DNA of 34,099 nucleotides from Pseudomonadota bacterium (GCA_022572185.1 JACZWL010000035.1:1-34099); one strand, 5' to 3'; shown: positions 16,112 through 24,505, counted from the stretch's first letter. The notes: generated by a model not told the origin, from the letters alone. Made by a program: numbers and translations.

Positions 16112-17332
16112 TTACATAGGATGTTGTTCGGCGTACGCTTCGACCTCGGCCCACACACGCAGCAGATTCTCACCCAGAATCTTCCTGATATCATCTTCGC
16201 TGTAGTCCCGTTCCAGCAGGCCCTTGATCAGGTTCGGATAGCTGGATACATCCTTTAGCCCGATCGGCAGCGAATCGCCTACGCCTTCGTAATCCGAACC
16301 GATGCCAAGGTGGTCAATACCGACCAGTGCAACGACGTGATCGAAGTGATCGAGCGTTTCCCCGAGCGTGGCGTAAGGGAAGGGACCGTTGTCCCGGGCA
16401 TAAAGATCGTCGAAAGCTGATTGAAGCTCGTCGTTCTTTTCGAATTCGCTTTCTTCGATGTACGCATCGTATGCGTCCATTCTGCTCAGCGTGTACTCGT
16501 TCGCTTCCCTCGTGATGAACGCCGAGCCAAAGTTGATCATCACGACGCCACCGCTCTCGGCGACTCGTTTGATCATGTCATCGCTTATATTGCGCTCCCA
16601 ATCGGGCGTGAAATACCTGGCCGACGAGTGTGAGGCAATAACAGGCGCCCGCGCAACCTCCATGACATCCCAGAATGCGGCATCAGACACATGGCTGATA
16701 TCGACCATGATGCCAACGCGATTCATTTCACCTACAACTTCGACGCCGAAGTCGCTGAGACCGTCCCACTGCTTGTTGTCGTCATATGACGAGTCAGAAA
16801 TCTGATTTGAAAGACCGTGCGTAAGCGTGACGTAGCGTATGCCGCGATCATGGAAGTACTGCACCATTTCCAGGTCATTGCCGATTGGCGATCCATTCTC
16901 CAGGCCCATTGGCAAAGAAATTACGCCGGCTTCAAAATGTCGTCTGACGTCGGCGACAGAAAAGGGGATGGCAAACTTGTCGGGTGAGTCATCGACAATC
17001 CGGTTGACGAGTCCAATCAGCTTGTCTGCCACCTCCCGCGCGGCCTCAGTCTCATTTTCCGCCGGGACGAAGATCGACATAAACGGTGCGTTCAGCCCGC
17101 CTGCAACAGCACGAAGATAGTCGAAGTCACCGTCTGGCGTCGACAAGGAAATGTCATCCCACTTTTTGTTCAGGCGATATGGCAGGTCGACATGGCCGTC
17201 GACGATGATGGATGTTCTAGCCAGGTCTTTTGCTTTCTCTGTCAGATCGACAGGTACCTGTGTCTTTTCAGACGGGCCGCACGCGATCGCCAGCATAGCC
17301 ATCGTTGCTGCCACAAAAAGTCGTAAAGTCAT
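16112..17332 (-). CDS. Membrane dipeptidase (M19, renal dipeptidase family), lipoprotein
   Basis: A 406-residue zinc dipeptidase. The lipoprotein signal ends 'LAIAC' (C18). Family signatures appear in order: 'IIVDGHVDLPYRL' (first His-x-Asp ligands), 'LPMGLENGSPIG' (bridging Glu), 'RYVTLTHGLSN', 'GIMVDISHVSD' (His ligand), 'PVIASHSSARYF' (His ligand), and 'LGIGSDYEG' near the C-terminus (catalytic Asp). M19 enzymes cleave dipeptides, including those with a C-terminal D-residue. This suits the D-aminoacylase-like gene 31 bp downstream in the same operon. GGGGG precedes the ATG at 17332 and a TATAAT box lies about 55 bp upstream. Confidence 0.92.
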   Translation of the reverse strand: MTLRLFVAATMAMLAIACGPSEKTQVPVDLTEKAKDLARTSIIVDGHVDLPYRLNKKWDDISLSTPDGDFDYLRAVAGGLNAPFMSIFVPAENETEAAREVADKLIGLVNRIVDDSPDKFAIPFSVADVRRHFEAGVISLPMGLENGSPIGNDLEMVQYFHDRGIRYVTLTHGLSNQISDSSYDDNKQWDGLSDFGVEVVGEMNRVGIMVDISHVSDAAFWDVMEVARAPVIASHSSARYFTPDWERNISDDMIKRVAESGGVVMINFGSAFITREANEYTLSRMDAYDAYIEESEFEKNDELQSAFDDLYARDNGPFPYATLGETLDHFDHVVALVGIDHLGIGSDYEGVGDSLPIGLKDVSSYPNLIKGLLERDYSEDDIRKILGENLLRVWAEVEAYAEQHPM

Positions 17333-17386
17333 TTTTACCCCCTGTACAAGTATCGGGTTTCAGTCACGCGTAATCGCAGACGTCGG

Positions 17387-17392
17387 ATTATA
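17387..17392 (-). promoter_or_regulatory. Candidate -10 box for the M19/aminoacylase operon
   Basis: On the minus strand this is TATAAT, in the context TCGTATAATCC, about 55 nt before the M19 start. No good -35 hexamer is visible at 16-18 nt, so the assignment rests on the -10 box alone. Confidence 0.35.
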
Positions 17393-17437
17393 CGAGAAGC
17401 GTCAGGATCACGGGGCCGGATGCGGCCCGGCCACAGC

Positions 17438-17647
17438 TTATTCCGAGAGTCCGACTTTTTGCAGCAATGAGATAAATCGTGGATCGTCCCGCATGCAGTC
17501 ATAGTCGGGATTGATATTCATGCTCAGAACGCTCCGGGAGCCGGATAGTTCCTCCAATGCGATATCCAGGGCTTCGAGCGTGCTTTCTCTGTCACCAATG
17601 AAGGCGCAGACCTGTGCCAGGTTTTCAGATCCCAATTCGAGGCGGGG
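17438..17647 (-). pseudogene. C-terminal remnant of a TPR-type protein
   Basis: Seventy codons encode 'LAQVCAFIGDRESTLEAL', then 'NPDYDCMRDDPRFISLLQ' and 'KVGLSE'. This is the end pattern of long TPR proteins linked to FlgO-like or kinase domains, as in the full gene at 19783-22005 ('DPYLDSIRKRPEF'). An in-frame TGA at 17648-17650 closes the frame upstream, and no start with a ribosome-binding site is present. It looks like the leftover 3' end of a deleted gene. Confidence 0.55.
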
Positions 17648-17755
17648 TCACCAGTTTTCTAATAGGCTGGCTTGCCCTTGCATAGCAGCGTTTACAGCGT
17701 GGCCGAAGCCTACCATACAGTGAAATCTCTGAGGCCATTGCCTGGGTAACGGTTG

Positions 17756-17761
17756 TATAAT
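17756..17761 (+). promoter_or_regulatory. Candidate -10 box upstream of the two-module lipoprotein
   Basis: TATAAT in the context TTGTATAATTGAG lies 48 nt before ATG 17809. The same TTGTATAAT string occurs upstream of the cytochrome gene. A weak hairpin (GGCCCG/CGGGCC, 17771-17788) lies in the presumed leader. No good -35 is visible. Confidence 0.42.
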
Positions 17762-17808
17762 TGAGCCAAAGGCCCGTCGAACCGGGCCCCAAATTCGGGG
17801 AATTCAAA

Positions 17809-18867
17809 ATGAATAAGAAATGGCATGCGCTTGCAGCATTGCTCGCGCCATTCATGTTAATCGTCGCCTGCAGCCAGCAGGACGCCGGGGCACCGGTCGT
17901 GGAGGAAGCAGCACCACCGGCGGCCGATGACCACGCAAAAGAAGCGATGATTGCCGAAGCACTGTCGGCAGCGCCGGCGTCCATGGCGTCCAGCGCAGCG
18001 GTCGCGGACTGGGAAGGCAATGTGCTTAAAGAAGGTACGGGTCCCTATACCTGTCTGCCGACGCCAGCAGGATTCGAGGCCGGTACGAGCCCGATGTGCA
18101 TGGACGAGCCCTGGATGGCCTGGGCCGATGCCTGGGGCGACAAGACGGACTTTACGATTGATCGCGTTGGCATCTCATACATGCTGGCCGGTGACAGTGG
18201 GGCGAGCAATATCGATCCTTATGCAACGGGGAAAACAGAGGACAACGAGTGGGTGGTTGAAGGACCGCACCTGATGATTATCGTTCCGGATAATTCATTG
18301 CTTGCCGGTTTACCGACGGACCCGGATAACGGTGGTCCCTATGTGATGTGGAAGGACACGCCGTACGCACACGTGATGGTACCGGTTGATATCGCCGCGG
18401 CAGGTGCTGTTGAAAGCCCGCTGGATGATGCACTGTCGGCCGCGAACTCAAATATAGCGGCCGATGCCAGGGTCGTCGATTGGGAGGGAAATGTTCTGCG
18501 AGAAGGTAGCGGCGCGTACACCTGCTTTCCGACTCCACCGCTATTTGCCGACGGCCGGGCACCGATGTGCATGGATGCGCCGTGGATGGCCTGGGCTAAG
18601 GCCTGGCAGAACAAGACGGATGTGCTTATCGACGACATCGGCATCTCATACATGCTGGCAGGTGATGAGGGCGGGAGCAATATCGATCCCTACGGGAGCG
18701 AACCAACCGATGACAACGAGTGGGTAGTTTCAGGACCACACCTGATGATTATCGTTCCGGATAATTCAATGCTTGCCGATTTGCCGACGGACCCGGACAA
18801 CGGTGGCCCTTACGTGATGTGGAGAGACACGCCTTACGCACACGTGATGGTTCCCGTCGGGGACTAA
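17809..18867 (+). CDS. Lipoprotein made of two tandem near-identical modules
   Basis: A 352-residue protein. The lipobox is 'LIVAC' with C21. After an Ala/Pro linker (22-50), two modules of about 143 residues follow (51-193 and 208-350). Each contains 'DWEGNVL(K/R)EG', 'YTC(L/F)PTP', 'PMCMD.PWMAWA.AW', 'GISYMLAGD', 'SNIDPY', 'PHLMIIVPDNS', 'LPTDPDNGGPYVMW' and 'TPYAHVMVPV'. Each has one Cys pair (82/97 and 239/254), suggesting a disulfide per module. The modules are offset by exactly 471 nt and are close even in DNA, so the duplication is fairly recent. The function is unknown; no catalytic motif is recognised. ATG 17809, behind GGGGAA, gives the signal peptide directly. A cytochrome c lipoprotein gene lies downstream. 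Confidence 0.85.
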   Translation: MNKKWHALAALLAPFMLIVACSQQDAGAPVVEEAAPPAADDHAKEAMIAEALSAAPASMASSAAVADWEGNVLKEGTGPYTCLPTPAGFEAGTSPMCMDEPWMAWADAWGDKTDFTIDRVGISYMLAGDSGASNIDPYATGKTEDNEWVVEGPHLMIIVPDNSLLAGLPTDPDNGGPYVMWKDTPYAHVMVPVDIAAAGAVESPLDDALSAANSNIAADARVVDWEGNVLREGSGAYTCFPTPPLFADGRAPMCMDAPWMAWAKAWQNKTDVLIDDIGISYMLAGDEGGSNIDPYGSEPTDDNEWVVSGPHLMIIVPDNSMLADLPTDPDNGGPYVMWRDTPYAHVMVPVGD

Positions 18868-19061
18868 AATTCTGCGAGCTTGCCGACATCCACCGATCCC
18901 GTGATGTCGTCGATAATGTTGATGCTGGCTGCGTTGATCGTGAAGGCTGCGATTACGGATCGTAGATCGATTCGTTCCTCGGGAATGAATGGCACATCCG
19001 TGTCTCCAAGAGAACTCATCCGGGTCACGGCTGTTTCAATTTGTTCGAACGGCTTAGCTTG
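18864..19061 (-). pseudogene. C-terminal remnant of a YtcJ-like amidohydrolase
   Basis: About 65 codons on the minus strand read 'KPFEQIETAVTRMSSLGD', 'FIPEERIDLRSVIAAFTINA', and 'DDITGSVDVGKLAEF', then stop. This is the C-terminal block of YtcJ-type (amidohydrolase 3) proteins, where '..EERLDL..AI.AYT.NGA' is followed by 'TGSIE.GK.ADL.VLD'. The usual final strand and tail are missing. An in-frame TAA at 19062-19064 closes the frame upstream, so the catalytic domain is absent. The last bases overlap the stop of the lipoprotein gene on the other strand, suggesting a deletion joined the two. Confidence 0.65.
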
Positions 19062-19084
19062 TTATTTTAAAGATATTGTATAAT
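19059..19084 (+). promoter_or_regulatory. Candidate promoter upstream of the cytochrome gene
   Basis: A TATAAT box (19079-19084) preceded by TTG lies in an AT-rich patch. TTGTTA at 19059-19064 could be the -35, but the 14-nt spacer is short. Transcription from here would give a leader of about 230 nt before the cytochrome start. Confidence 0.4.
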
Positions 19085-19103
19085 CAATAGGTTATAAACA
19101 AAT

Positions 19104-19208
19104 CTCAGGTAGATGCTTCAGTATGAGCATCGATGGATATGGCAATCTGGCGAAAAATGGTGGCAACGGAAACAGGGCAACCCTCTTCGGGCAACCTTAA
19201 TGCCTGAG
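19104..19208 (+). promoter_or_regulatory. Candidate structured leader or small RNA with a 14-nt periodic GGCAAC repeat
   Basis: CTCAGG (19104-19109) pairs perfectly with CCTGAG (19203-19208), enclosing the region. Inside is a hairpin GATGCT/AGCATC (19112-19117/19126-19131). GGCAAC occurs three times at exactly 14-nt spacing (19162, 19176, 19190). It follows a TATAAT box and precedes the cytochrome gene by about 110 nt. I cannot match it to a known riboswitch. The rest of the 454-bp gap holds the YtcJ-like remnant and a short palindrome CCGGT/ACCGG near 19254-19266. Confidence 0.3.
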
Positions 19209-19321
19209 TGATTAGGTTTTTGCCACAGTTTTGTAGGGTTTTTCCCTGATCCCCGGTCAGACCGGCCTGTGTTATGTGTGGATCACCGGAATTTCCGGCG
19301 CACAAATGCAATGGACTGGTC

Positions 19322-19774
19322 ATGAAACAGATAATTGTAATTGCAACACTTGCTGCAAGCTTGCTGGCAATGGGTGGATGCGGCGCTGATCGCATGTCTG
19401 AGAAAGGTTTCAGCCTTCCTGAAGGGGATACAGAGCAGGGCAGGGACGCATTTCTCTATATGCATTGCCACGAGTGCCACACAATCGCCGGTGTTGATCT
19501 GCCACGCCTCGAGTTGGCCGATCCGCCATACGTCGAGCTCGGCGGCACCGTCTCGAAGGTAAAGACTTACGGCGAACTGGTGACGGCGATCATCAACCCG
19601 TCTCACACACTGGCGAAGGGATATCCGATTGATGAAATATCGAACGGTGAAAAGTCGAAGATGCCCATATATAACGGCTTTATGACTGTTCAGGAGCTCA
19701 TCGATATCGTCATGTTCCTGCAGCCGTACTACGATGTTTTTGTGCCGCAATACGAGTACCGCGCCTTTCCGTAG
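19322..19774 (+). CDS. Cytochrome c lipoprotein (single heme)
   Basis: A 150-residue protein. The lipobox is 'LAMGGC' with C20, anchoring it to a membrane facing the periplasm. One heme-binding site C49-H-E-C52-H53 is followed by 'TIAGVDLP', and a likely axial Met lies in 'SKMPIYNGFMT', as in class I cytochromes c. The closing helix 'VQELIDIVMFLQPYYD' also fits. It probably carries electrons between periplasmic partners; no oxidase or dehydrogenase subunit lies next to it, so the partner is unknown. ATG 19322 is chosen because it starts the signal peptide. It converges with the TPR gene, 8 bp away. Confidence 0.88.
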   Translation: MKQIIVIATLAASLLAMGGCGADRMSEKGFSLPEGDTEQGRDAFLYMHCHECHTIAGVDLPRLELADPPYVELGGTVSKVKTYGELVTAIINPSHTLAKGYPIDEISNGEKSKMPIYNGFMTVQELIDIVMFLQPYYDVFVPQYEYRAFP

Positions 19775-19782
19775 AGCGTCTG

Positions 19783-22005
19783 TCAGCCGCTGTCTGCGAT
19801 CGCCCTGAGGTCATCCCAGTTGCCGCTGGCCTCGGTCAGCGTGACTCTTTCCTGCATCAACATGACTGCATCGTCAATTTCACTGGCCATGGCCTGAAAT
19901 TCCGGTCGCTTACGAATCGAGTCGAGGTAGGGGTCGAGCGACAATATCCAGCCATTGGTATACGCAGTGCCGCGAAAACCTTCATCGATTGCTTCCCGCA
20001 ACGCCGTGAGCGCCTCAAATGATTTCCCCTGCAGTGCCAGGATTTGCACGTCGCGGATGCCATGTCCCGCAAGACCAACGCGAGGCAGACCGTGTACGAC
20101 CGGCAATGCTCTGGCGAGGAGGGAGTCCGCACGCCGTTTTTCGCCCTGTTTCTGCAGGATGAACGCGTACCGGATGATGTCGGCGATGTTAAAACGATCT
20201 ACCTGCGGATCGGCATCAGCGGCGAAGTCCGGATTACCACGTTCGGTGTATTGGCGGGCCTTTTCGTAATCTCCGGCAAGCACGGCGCACCCGGCAATCA
20301 AGCCGAATATGAATTGCCGGGGATTATCGGAGCTCGCAACAATGTCTTCGAAAGCCGCAGCCGCGGCCGAAAAGTCACCATCCAGCATTTTGTCAATGCC
20401 GTCTCCAAGCTCGTACAGTGGATGGTCAACCGGAATATCCGCAAGAACGTTCCGGGCTTGGTCGTAGTCGCCAAATTCAACGTACGAAACAATCAGGATC
20501 GCCCCGGCCAGGGGATCAGTGCTCAACTCCTGCCCCCGCACCCCCCAGGCGATGGCCTCGTCCAGTCGACCAAGACCCTGCAGATGTTGAGACAAGCCCA
20601 GATATGCAGTCGGCCATTCAGGATGGATATGGACTGCCTTGACGTACAGATCGAGAGCGTCGTCATTTCGATTCATTTGGGCATAAAGACCGGGCAGGTT
20701 CGAGTAGGGAATTCGTCCCAAAGGATCCACTCGAAGCGCTTGATGATAAAGCTCGATCGCCTCGTCCAATCTCTGCTGATCCCTCCGGACCGCGGCAAAC
20801 CACATATATGCCCGCGGGTGATTCGGATTGAGCTCGATTGCTCGTAGATAGGCGGTTTCGGCTTCTTCCAATTCCGGGCCCGTTCGGGTTTCTCCCCATA
20901 TCTGGTGCTTGAGAAGGCCAAGCGAGGCGTAGGCGTCGGCGAGGTCAGGGTCGAGGGACAGCGCCGTGTCGAGCGCAGGCTCGGCCACCGCAAGCATCTC
21001 CTCCCGCGGTATCGCTGTATGGTTGTTAAACAGCAAGAGAACGCTGTCGGCGAGACCCGCATAAGCTTCTGCGTAATCCGGGTCGAGTTCCGTAGCCTTC
21101 TCGAACTGCTCGCGGGCCTGCAATAGCGTCTCCAGGCGTCGTTTGTACAAGTTGGCGCGACCTTGCATGGCCAGGCTGTATGCGGCCATGTTTTCTGTCG
21201 GCACATTCGCGAGGCGAGTGTGTTCTTTGGTGGTGAGGGTGGCTCTTAACGCACCGGTAATCGCCTCGGAGATTTCACTTTGGATCGCAAATATGTTCTG
21301 CACGCTGAACTGCCGGTCATAGGTCTTCGCCCAGAGATGCTCGTCGGTTGCCGCGTCGATGAGCTGCGCATTGATTCGCACGTTGTCGCCAACCCGTTGC
21401 ACGGCGCCTTCCAGCACTGTTCCGACGCCGAGCTCCAGCGCGATTTGTCGGAGATTCTTTGTAGTATTGCGATACTCCATCACCGACGTACGCGAGATCA
21501 CCTTCAGGGCGCCGATATTCGCCAGCCGCGTCACCAGATCATCATGAATGCCATCGGCAAACAGTTCGTTTTCGGGGTCTGTGCTGCGGCTAGTGAACGG
21601 CAGAACGGCGATTGACAGACGATTGACCGTCGCTGCCGGCGTCAGGTCCGAATCCCGCATGCCGGTGACGTTCAGGGTGACGGAAATACCGAGCGCAATG
21701 ATCAACAGCCCGATGATGGCGAAATCCATCGTTCGGCCCGTTCGGGCGGTGACTGACTCTGAGCGGTCGACATTTTTTTCGAGTTTCACACCTTCGGGTG
21801 TCATCTCGAACACCCAGGCCAGTACCAGGGAGGCCAGAAAACCGACCAGGACAATGAGGACATAGAGCTGAAACGCCGATTCCGATGCGCCGAAAGTCGG
21901 CAGCAAAACCGAGCCCGCCTCAATGATGATCCAGGCAACGACCGCGTAAGCTGCAGCGACCCGCAATACGTTGCGGCGCTTGAGTTCTGCGAAGAATGAG
22001 GTCAT
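19783..22005 (-). CDS. Membrane protein with FlgO-like domain and TPR repeats
   Basis: A 740-residue protein. It starts 'MTSFFAELKRRNVLRVAAAY', the usual N-terminus of this family. Two transmembrane helices follow ('YAVVAWIIIEAGSVLL' and 'LYVLIVLVGFLASLVLAWVF'), with a third near residue 100 ('AIIGLLIIALGISVTL'). A FlgO-like/adenylate-cyclase-associated domain comes next ('SIAVLPFTSRSTDPENELFA', 'VGTVLEGAVQRVGDNVRI'). About ten TPR-like helical pairs then run to the end ('ATELDPDYAEAYAGLADS', 'AIELNPNHPRAYMWFAAV'). No cyclase, kinase or DNA-binding head is present, so this is the headless version; it probably scaffolds protein contacts. ATG 22005 is preferred over 22020 because the conserved family start begins there. 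Confidence 0.87.
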   Translation of the reverse strand: MTSFFAELKRRNVLRVAAAYAVVAWIIIEAGSVLLPTFGASESAFQLYVLIVLVGFLASLVLAWVFEMTPEGVKLEKNVDRSESVTARTGRTMDFAIIGLLIIALGISVTLNVTGMRDSDLTPAATVNRLSIAVLPFTSRSTDPENELFADGIHDDLVTRLANIGALKVISRTSVMEYRNTTKNLRQIALELGVGTVLEGAVQRVGDNVRINAQLIDAATDEHLWAKTYDRQFSVQNIFAIQSEISEAITGALRATLTTKEHTRLANVPTENMAAYSLAMQGRANLYKRRLETLLQAREQFEKATELDPDYAEAYAGLADSVLLLFNNHTAIPREEMLAVAEPALDTALSLDPDLADAYASLGLLKHQIWGETRTGPELEEAETAYLRAIELNPNHPRAYMWFAAVRRDQQRLDEAIELYHQALRVDPLGRIPYSNLPGLYAQMNRNDDALDLYVKAVHIHPEWPTAYLGLSQHLQGLGRLDEAIAWGVRGQELSTDPLAGAILIVSYVEFGDYDQARNVLADIPVDHPLYELGDGIDKMLDGDFSAAAAAFEDIVASSDNPRQFIFGLIAGCAVLAGDYEKARQYTERGNPDFAADADPQVDRFNIADIIRYAFILQKQGEKRRADSLLARALPVVHGLPRVGLAGHGIRDVQILALQGKSFEALTALREAIDEGFRGTAYTNGWILSLDPYLDSIRKRPEFQAMASEIDDAVMLMQERVTLTEASGNWDDLRAIADSG

Positions 22006-22266
22006 GGGCGCGATTATCACCTACAAGCGGCATAGATGCAGCAAGTACCTTAGAGCAGAGGAGGATCAATTAGTTTCGCAAAACGTACGCCGATGCCTGC
22101 CGCATTGTTACCATCAGATGCAAGTGGAGGCGGTTCTGATCGAAGAACACCCGAAACCAAAAGGAGAGCCGGTGCTCCGGGGCCTGATAATGCTGCTGCC
22201 GGGCCGTAGTGTATTCGCGATTCCGGCACTTCTCACAGACACGCGTCATCGCGTCACAAGCGGATA

Positions 22267-23010
22267 ATGAGTTTGCTCGATCATATTTTTGTTCTTGTTT
22301 TCGCCGTGATCTATCCGATTGCAGGATTTATCGGATTCCGCCGCCTGCTCACGAAAATTGCTGCAGGCATGCCCGTGAACAGGAATCATCTTTACCTGAA
22401 CACGATCACCTGGCATTGGATCCTTTTTGCGCTGGCGCTGATTGCCTGGGCAAATTCTGGTCGCCCATGGGGCGACCTGGGATTCAATTTCGAGTTGAAT
22501 GTCCGCTTCCTTATTGCCGCCGCATTGACCATTGCGGGAATCGCGTTTCTCATTGCCCAGGTACGCAGGGTCGCCGGCGCGCCGCGACAGGATCTGGATC
22601 GCGTGAAATCCGGGTTCGGCGCCCTGTTCCTGCTGGTGCCGCGCAACGGTAGTGAAATGGCGCGCTTCAATGTTCTGTCGGTGACCGCGGGTATCGTTGA
22701 GGAAACACTGTGGCGCGGATTCCTGATCTGGTATCTGGGCCAGTTCATGCCGGTCTGGGCAGCCGCAATCATCAGTGCCATCAGCTTCGGCGTTGCCCAC
22801 GGGTATCAGGGATTGGCAAACATACCGCGTGTCACACTGGTCGGCGCGGTATTCGCAAGCCTGTTTGTGCTGACCGGGTCGCTCTGGTTGCCAATCATCC
22901 TCCACGCGGCGGTGGATCTCCTGCAAGGACGCCTGGCCTACGACGTGTTAAGGCGCATCGGCACAGAAGGCGGCAACTCAGGAGACGCGGAAGCGCAGAG
23001 GGCCTCATAA
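22267..23010 (+). CDS. CPBP (Abi/Rce1-like) family intramembrane glutamic protease
   Basis: A 247-residue polytopic membrane protein. The CPBP motifs are complete: E145-E146-x3-R150 ('EETLWRG'), F174-x3-H178 ('SFGVAHG') and H213-x3-D217 ('HAAVD'). These form the catalytic Glu/His site of Rce1-type intramembrane proteases, which process prenylated or peptide substrates. The bacterial roles include peptide maturation and self-immunity to bacteriocins; no bacteriocin gene is seen here. The 246 bp before it (22021-22266) show no gene. It converges on the decarboxylase gene with 10 bp between the stops. Confidence 0.9.
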   Translation: MSLLDHIFVLVFAVIYPIAGFIGFRRLLTKIAAGMPVNRNHLYLNTITWHWILFALALIAWANSGRPWGDLGFNFELNVRFLIAAALTIAGIAFLIAQVRRVAGAPRQDLDRVKSGFGALFLLVPRNGSEMARFNVLSVTAGIVEETLWRGFLIWYLGQFMPVWAAAIISAISFGVAHGYQGLANIPRVTLVGAVFASLFVLTGSLWLPIILHAAVDLLQGRLAYDVLRRIGTEGGNSGDAEAQRAS

Positions 23011-23020
23011 GTTTTCTGCG

Positions 23021-24505
23021 CTACGACAATAATTCCTGGCCGATTTCTTTCACAGCGTTCACAAGCGCTTCAAAGTCCGATCTTCGGCTCCTGTGATTGC
23101 AGATCGCAACACGGATGGAGAATCGTCCGCGGAGTTCGGTGGATGATGGCGCCGCGATACCGCGTTCCTGCAACCGCATCAAAATCTCAGCATTCAAGCC
23201 ATTGAGTTGCTCGTCGTCAAATCCATTTGCAATGAAGCGGAAATTCACGATGTTCATTGCGGTCGGCGCCAGCAGCTCGAGGTCGGGCTCATCCTCGACC
23301 AGCGAGGTCAGATATCGCGCTTGCCGTATGTTCTGTTCTATTTGCTGCCCGTAACGTTCCACACCTTCGGTTCTCAAGCCCATCCACGCACGCAGCGCCT
23401 TGAAGGAGCGAGAGAGCTGGACGCCATACTCGGAAAAATTAATCGGCCCGGATGCAAGGCCCCGATCGAAATTACGAAGGTAGGCCGGAATAACAGAAAA
23501 GGTGTCTTTGTGGGACTCCTGGGCCCGCACGAGCACACAGCCGCAGTCGTATTGCACGTATAACCACTTGTGCAGATCGAAAGCGAGTGAATCGACACGC
23601 TCGAGTCCGTCGACGAGTGACGCTGACGATGCTGACAGTTTCGCGAAGGCGCCAAAAGCTGCATCCGCGTGCACCCACAGGTTTTCCTGCAGCGCGAGAT
23701 CGACCAGCACGTTGATAGGGTCGACTGCGCCGGTGTTCACCGTGCCGGCATTGGCAATGATGCAGGCAGGCAAATGGCCTGCCGTACGATCGCTCGCAAT
23801 CGCGTGATGGAGTTCATCGATGTCGATCGTATAATCATCACGCACGGGGACGATGTGCAGAGATGCCGAACCCAGGCCGATGAGTTCGATCGCCTTGCGC
23901 ACGGACGAGTGAGTCTCCGACGATGCATAGTAAATGAGGCGCGGATGTTCACTGACGTTAACGCCGCTGTCACGCACGTCGTAAGGTGCCATGTGGGTGC
24001 GCGCAACTGCAAGGCCGACGAGATTGGCCATCGAACCGCCGCTAACCAGCAAGCCGCTGGCATCCGCCGGATAGCCGAGCATGGTTTTTAGCCAGTTCAG
24101 CAGCTGAATTTCGACATGCGTTGAAGCAACCTCGTCGAAACCGAGGCCGGCTGCGTTCATTGCCGACATCACCAGATCGGCAAGCAACTGTGTCGGTGTG
24201 CCCGTACCACCGACCCAGCTCCAGAAACGCGGATGAATGTTACCCGTGGGGTAGGGGAGTATGTGGTCACGCACCTCGTCATACACTTGTTCGCGAGGCG
24301 ACGGCTCAAGCGGCAGGGGCTCGCTAAACAAGTCGCGCGCTGCCTGCGGCAGCGGTTGCCAGACCGGCCGCTCCCGAACGGTCTTCAGGTATTCGATGAC
24401 ATCGTCGAAGGCCCGGTGTCCCAGGGCCCGTAGTTCTTCCCAGTCGTCAGGATCCAGCGACTTCTCGGCCTGTTCGTCAAGTTGGTCAGCAGGTTTGGCG
24501 CTCAC
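23021..24505 (-). CDS. PLP-dependent group II (aromatic-L-amino-acid type) decarboxylase
   Basis: A 494-residue enzyme. The PLP lysine is K313 in 'FDLHKWLY', with H199 in 'SETHSS' stacking on the cofactor and D281 in 'VHADAAFG' pairing with its ring nitrogen. 'HPRFWSWVGGTGTPTQLLAD' and 'EVASTHVEIQLLNWLK' are typical of the aromatic amino acid/glutamate/tyrosine decarboxylase group. The reaction is removal of the α-carboxylate to give an amine and CO2 in the cytoplasm. The exact amino acid (Trp, Tyr, Phe, DOPA or another) cannot be read by eye. Its start lies 245 bp from the divergent RND operon, so the two may share a control region. Confidence 0.9.
   Translation of the reverse strand: MSAKPADQLDEQAEKSLDPDDWEELRALGHRAFDDVIEYLKTVRERPVWQPLPQAARDLFSEPLPLEPSPREQVYDEVRDHILPYPTGNIHPRFWSWVGGTGTPTQLLADLVMSAMNAAGLGFDEVASTHVEIQLLNWLKTMLGYPADASGLLVSGGSMANLVGLAVARTHMAPYDVRDSGVNVSEHPRLIYYASSETHSSVRKAIELIGLGSASLHIVPVRDDYTIDIDELHHAIASDRTAGHLPACIIANAGTVNTGAVDPINVLVDLALQENLWVHADAAFGAFAKLSASSASLVDGLERVDSLAFDLHKWLYVQYDCGCVLVRAQESHKDTFSVIPAYLRNFDRGLASGPINFSEYGVQLSRSFKALRAWMGLRTEGVERYGQQIEQNIRQARYLTSLVEDEPDLELLAPTAMNIVNFRFIANGFDDEQLNGLNAEILMRLQERGIAAPSSTELRGRFSIRVAICNHRSRRSDFEALVNAVKEIGQELLS

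Noticed and set aside
18271-18857. Long direct repeat as a possible mobile or CRISPR-type repeat
   Set aside because: It is the internal duplication of one protein-coding gene, in frame and with synonymous differences.
19283-19750. 155-codon open frame opposite the cytochrome gene
   Set aside because: It is fully antisense to a gene with a lipobox and heme motif; its own sequence shows no family features.
22021-22266. Possible gene in the spacer before the CPBP protease
   Set aside because: Only an arbitrary open frame is present, without a ribosome-binding site or recognisable motif.
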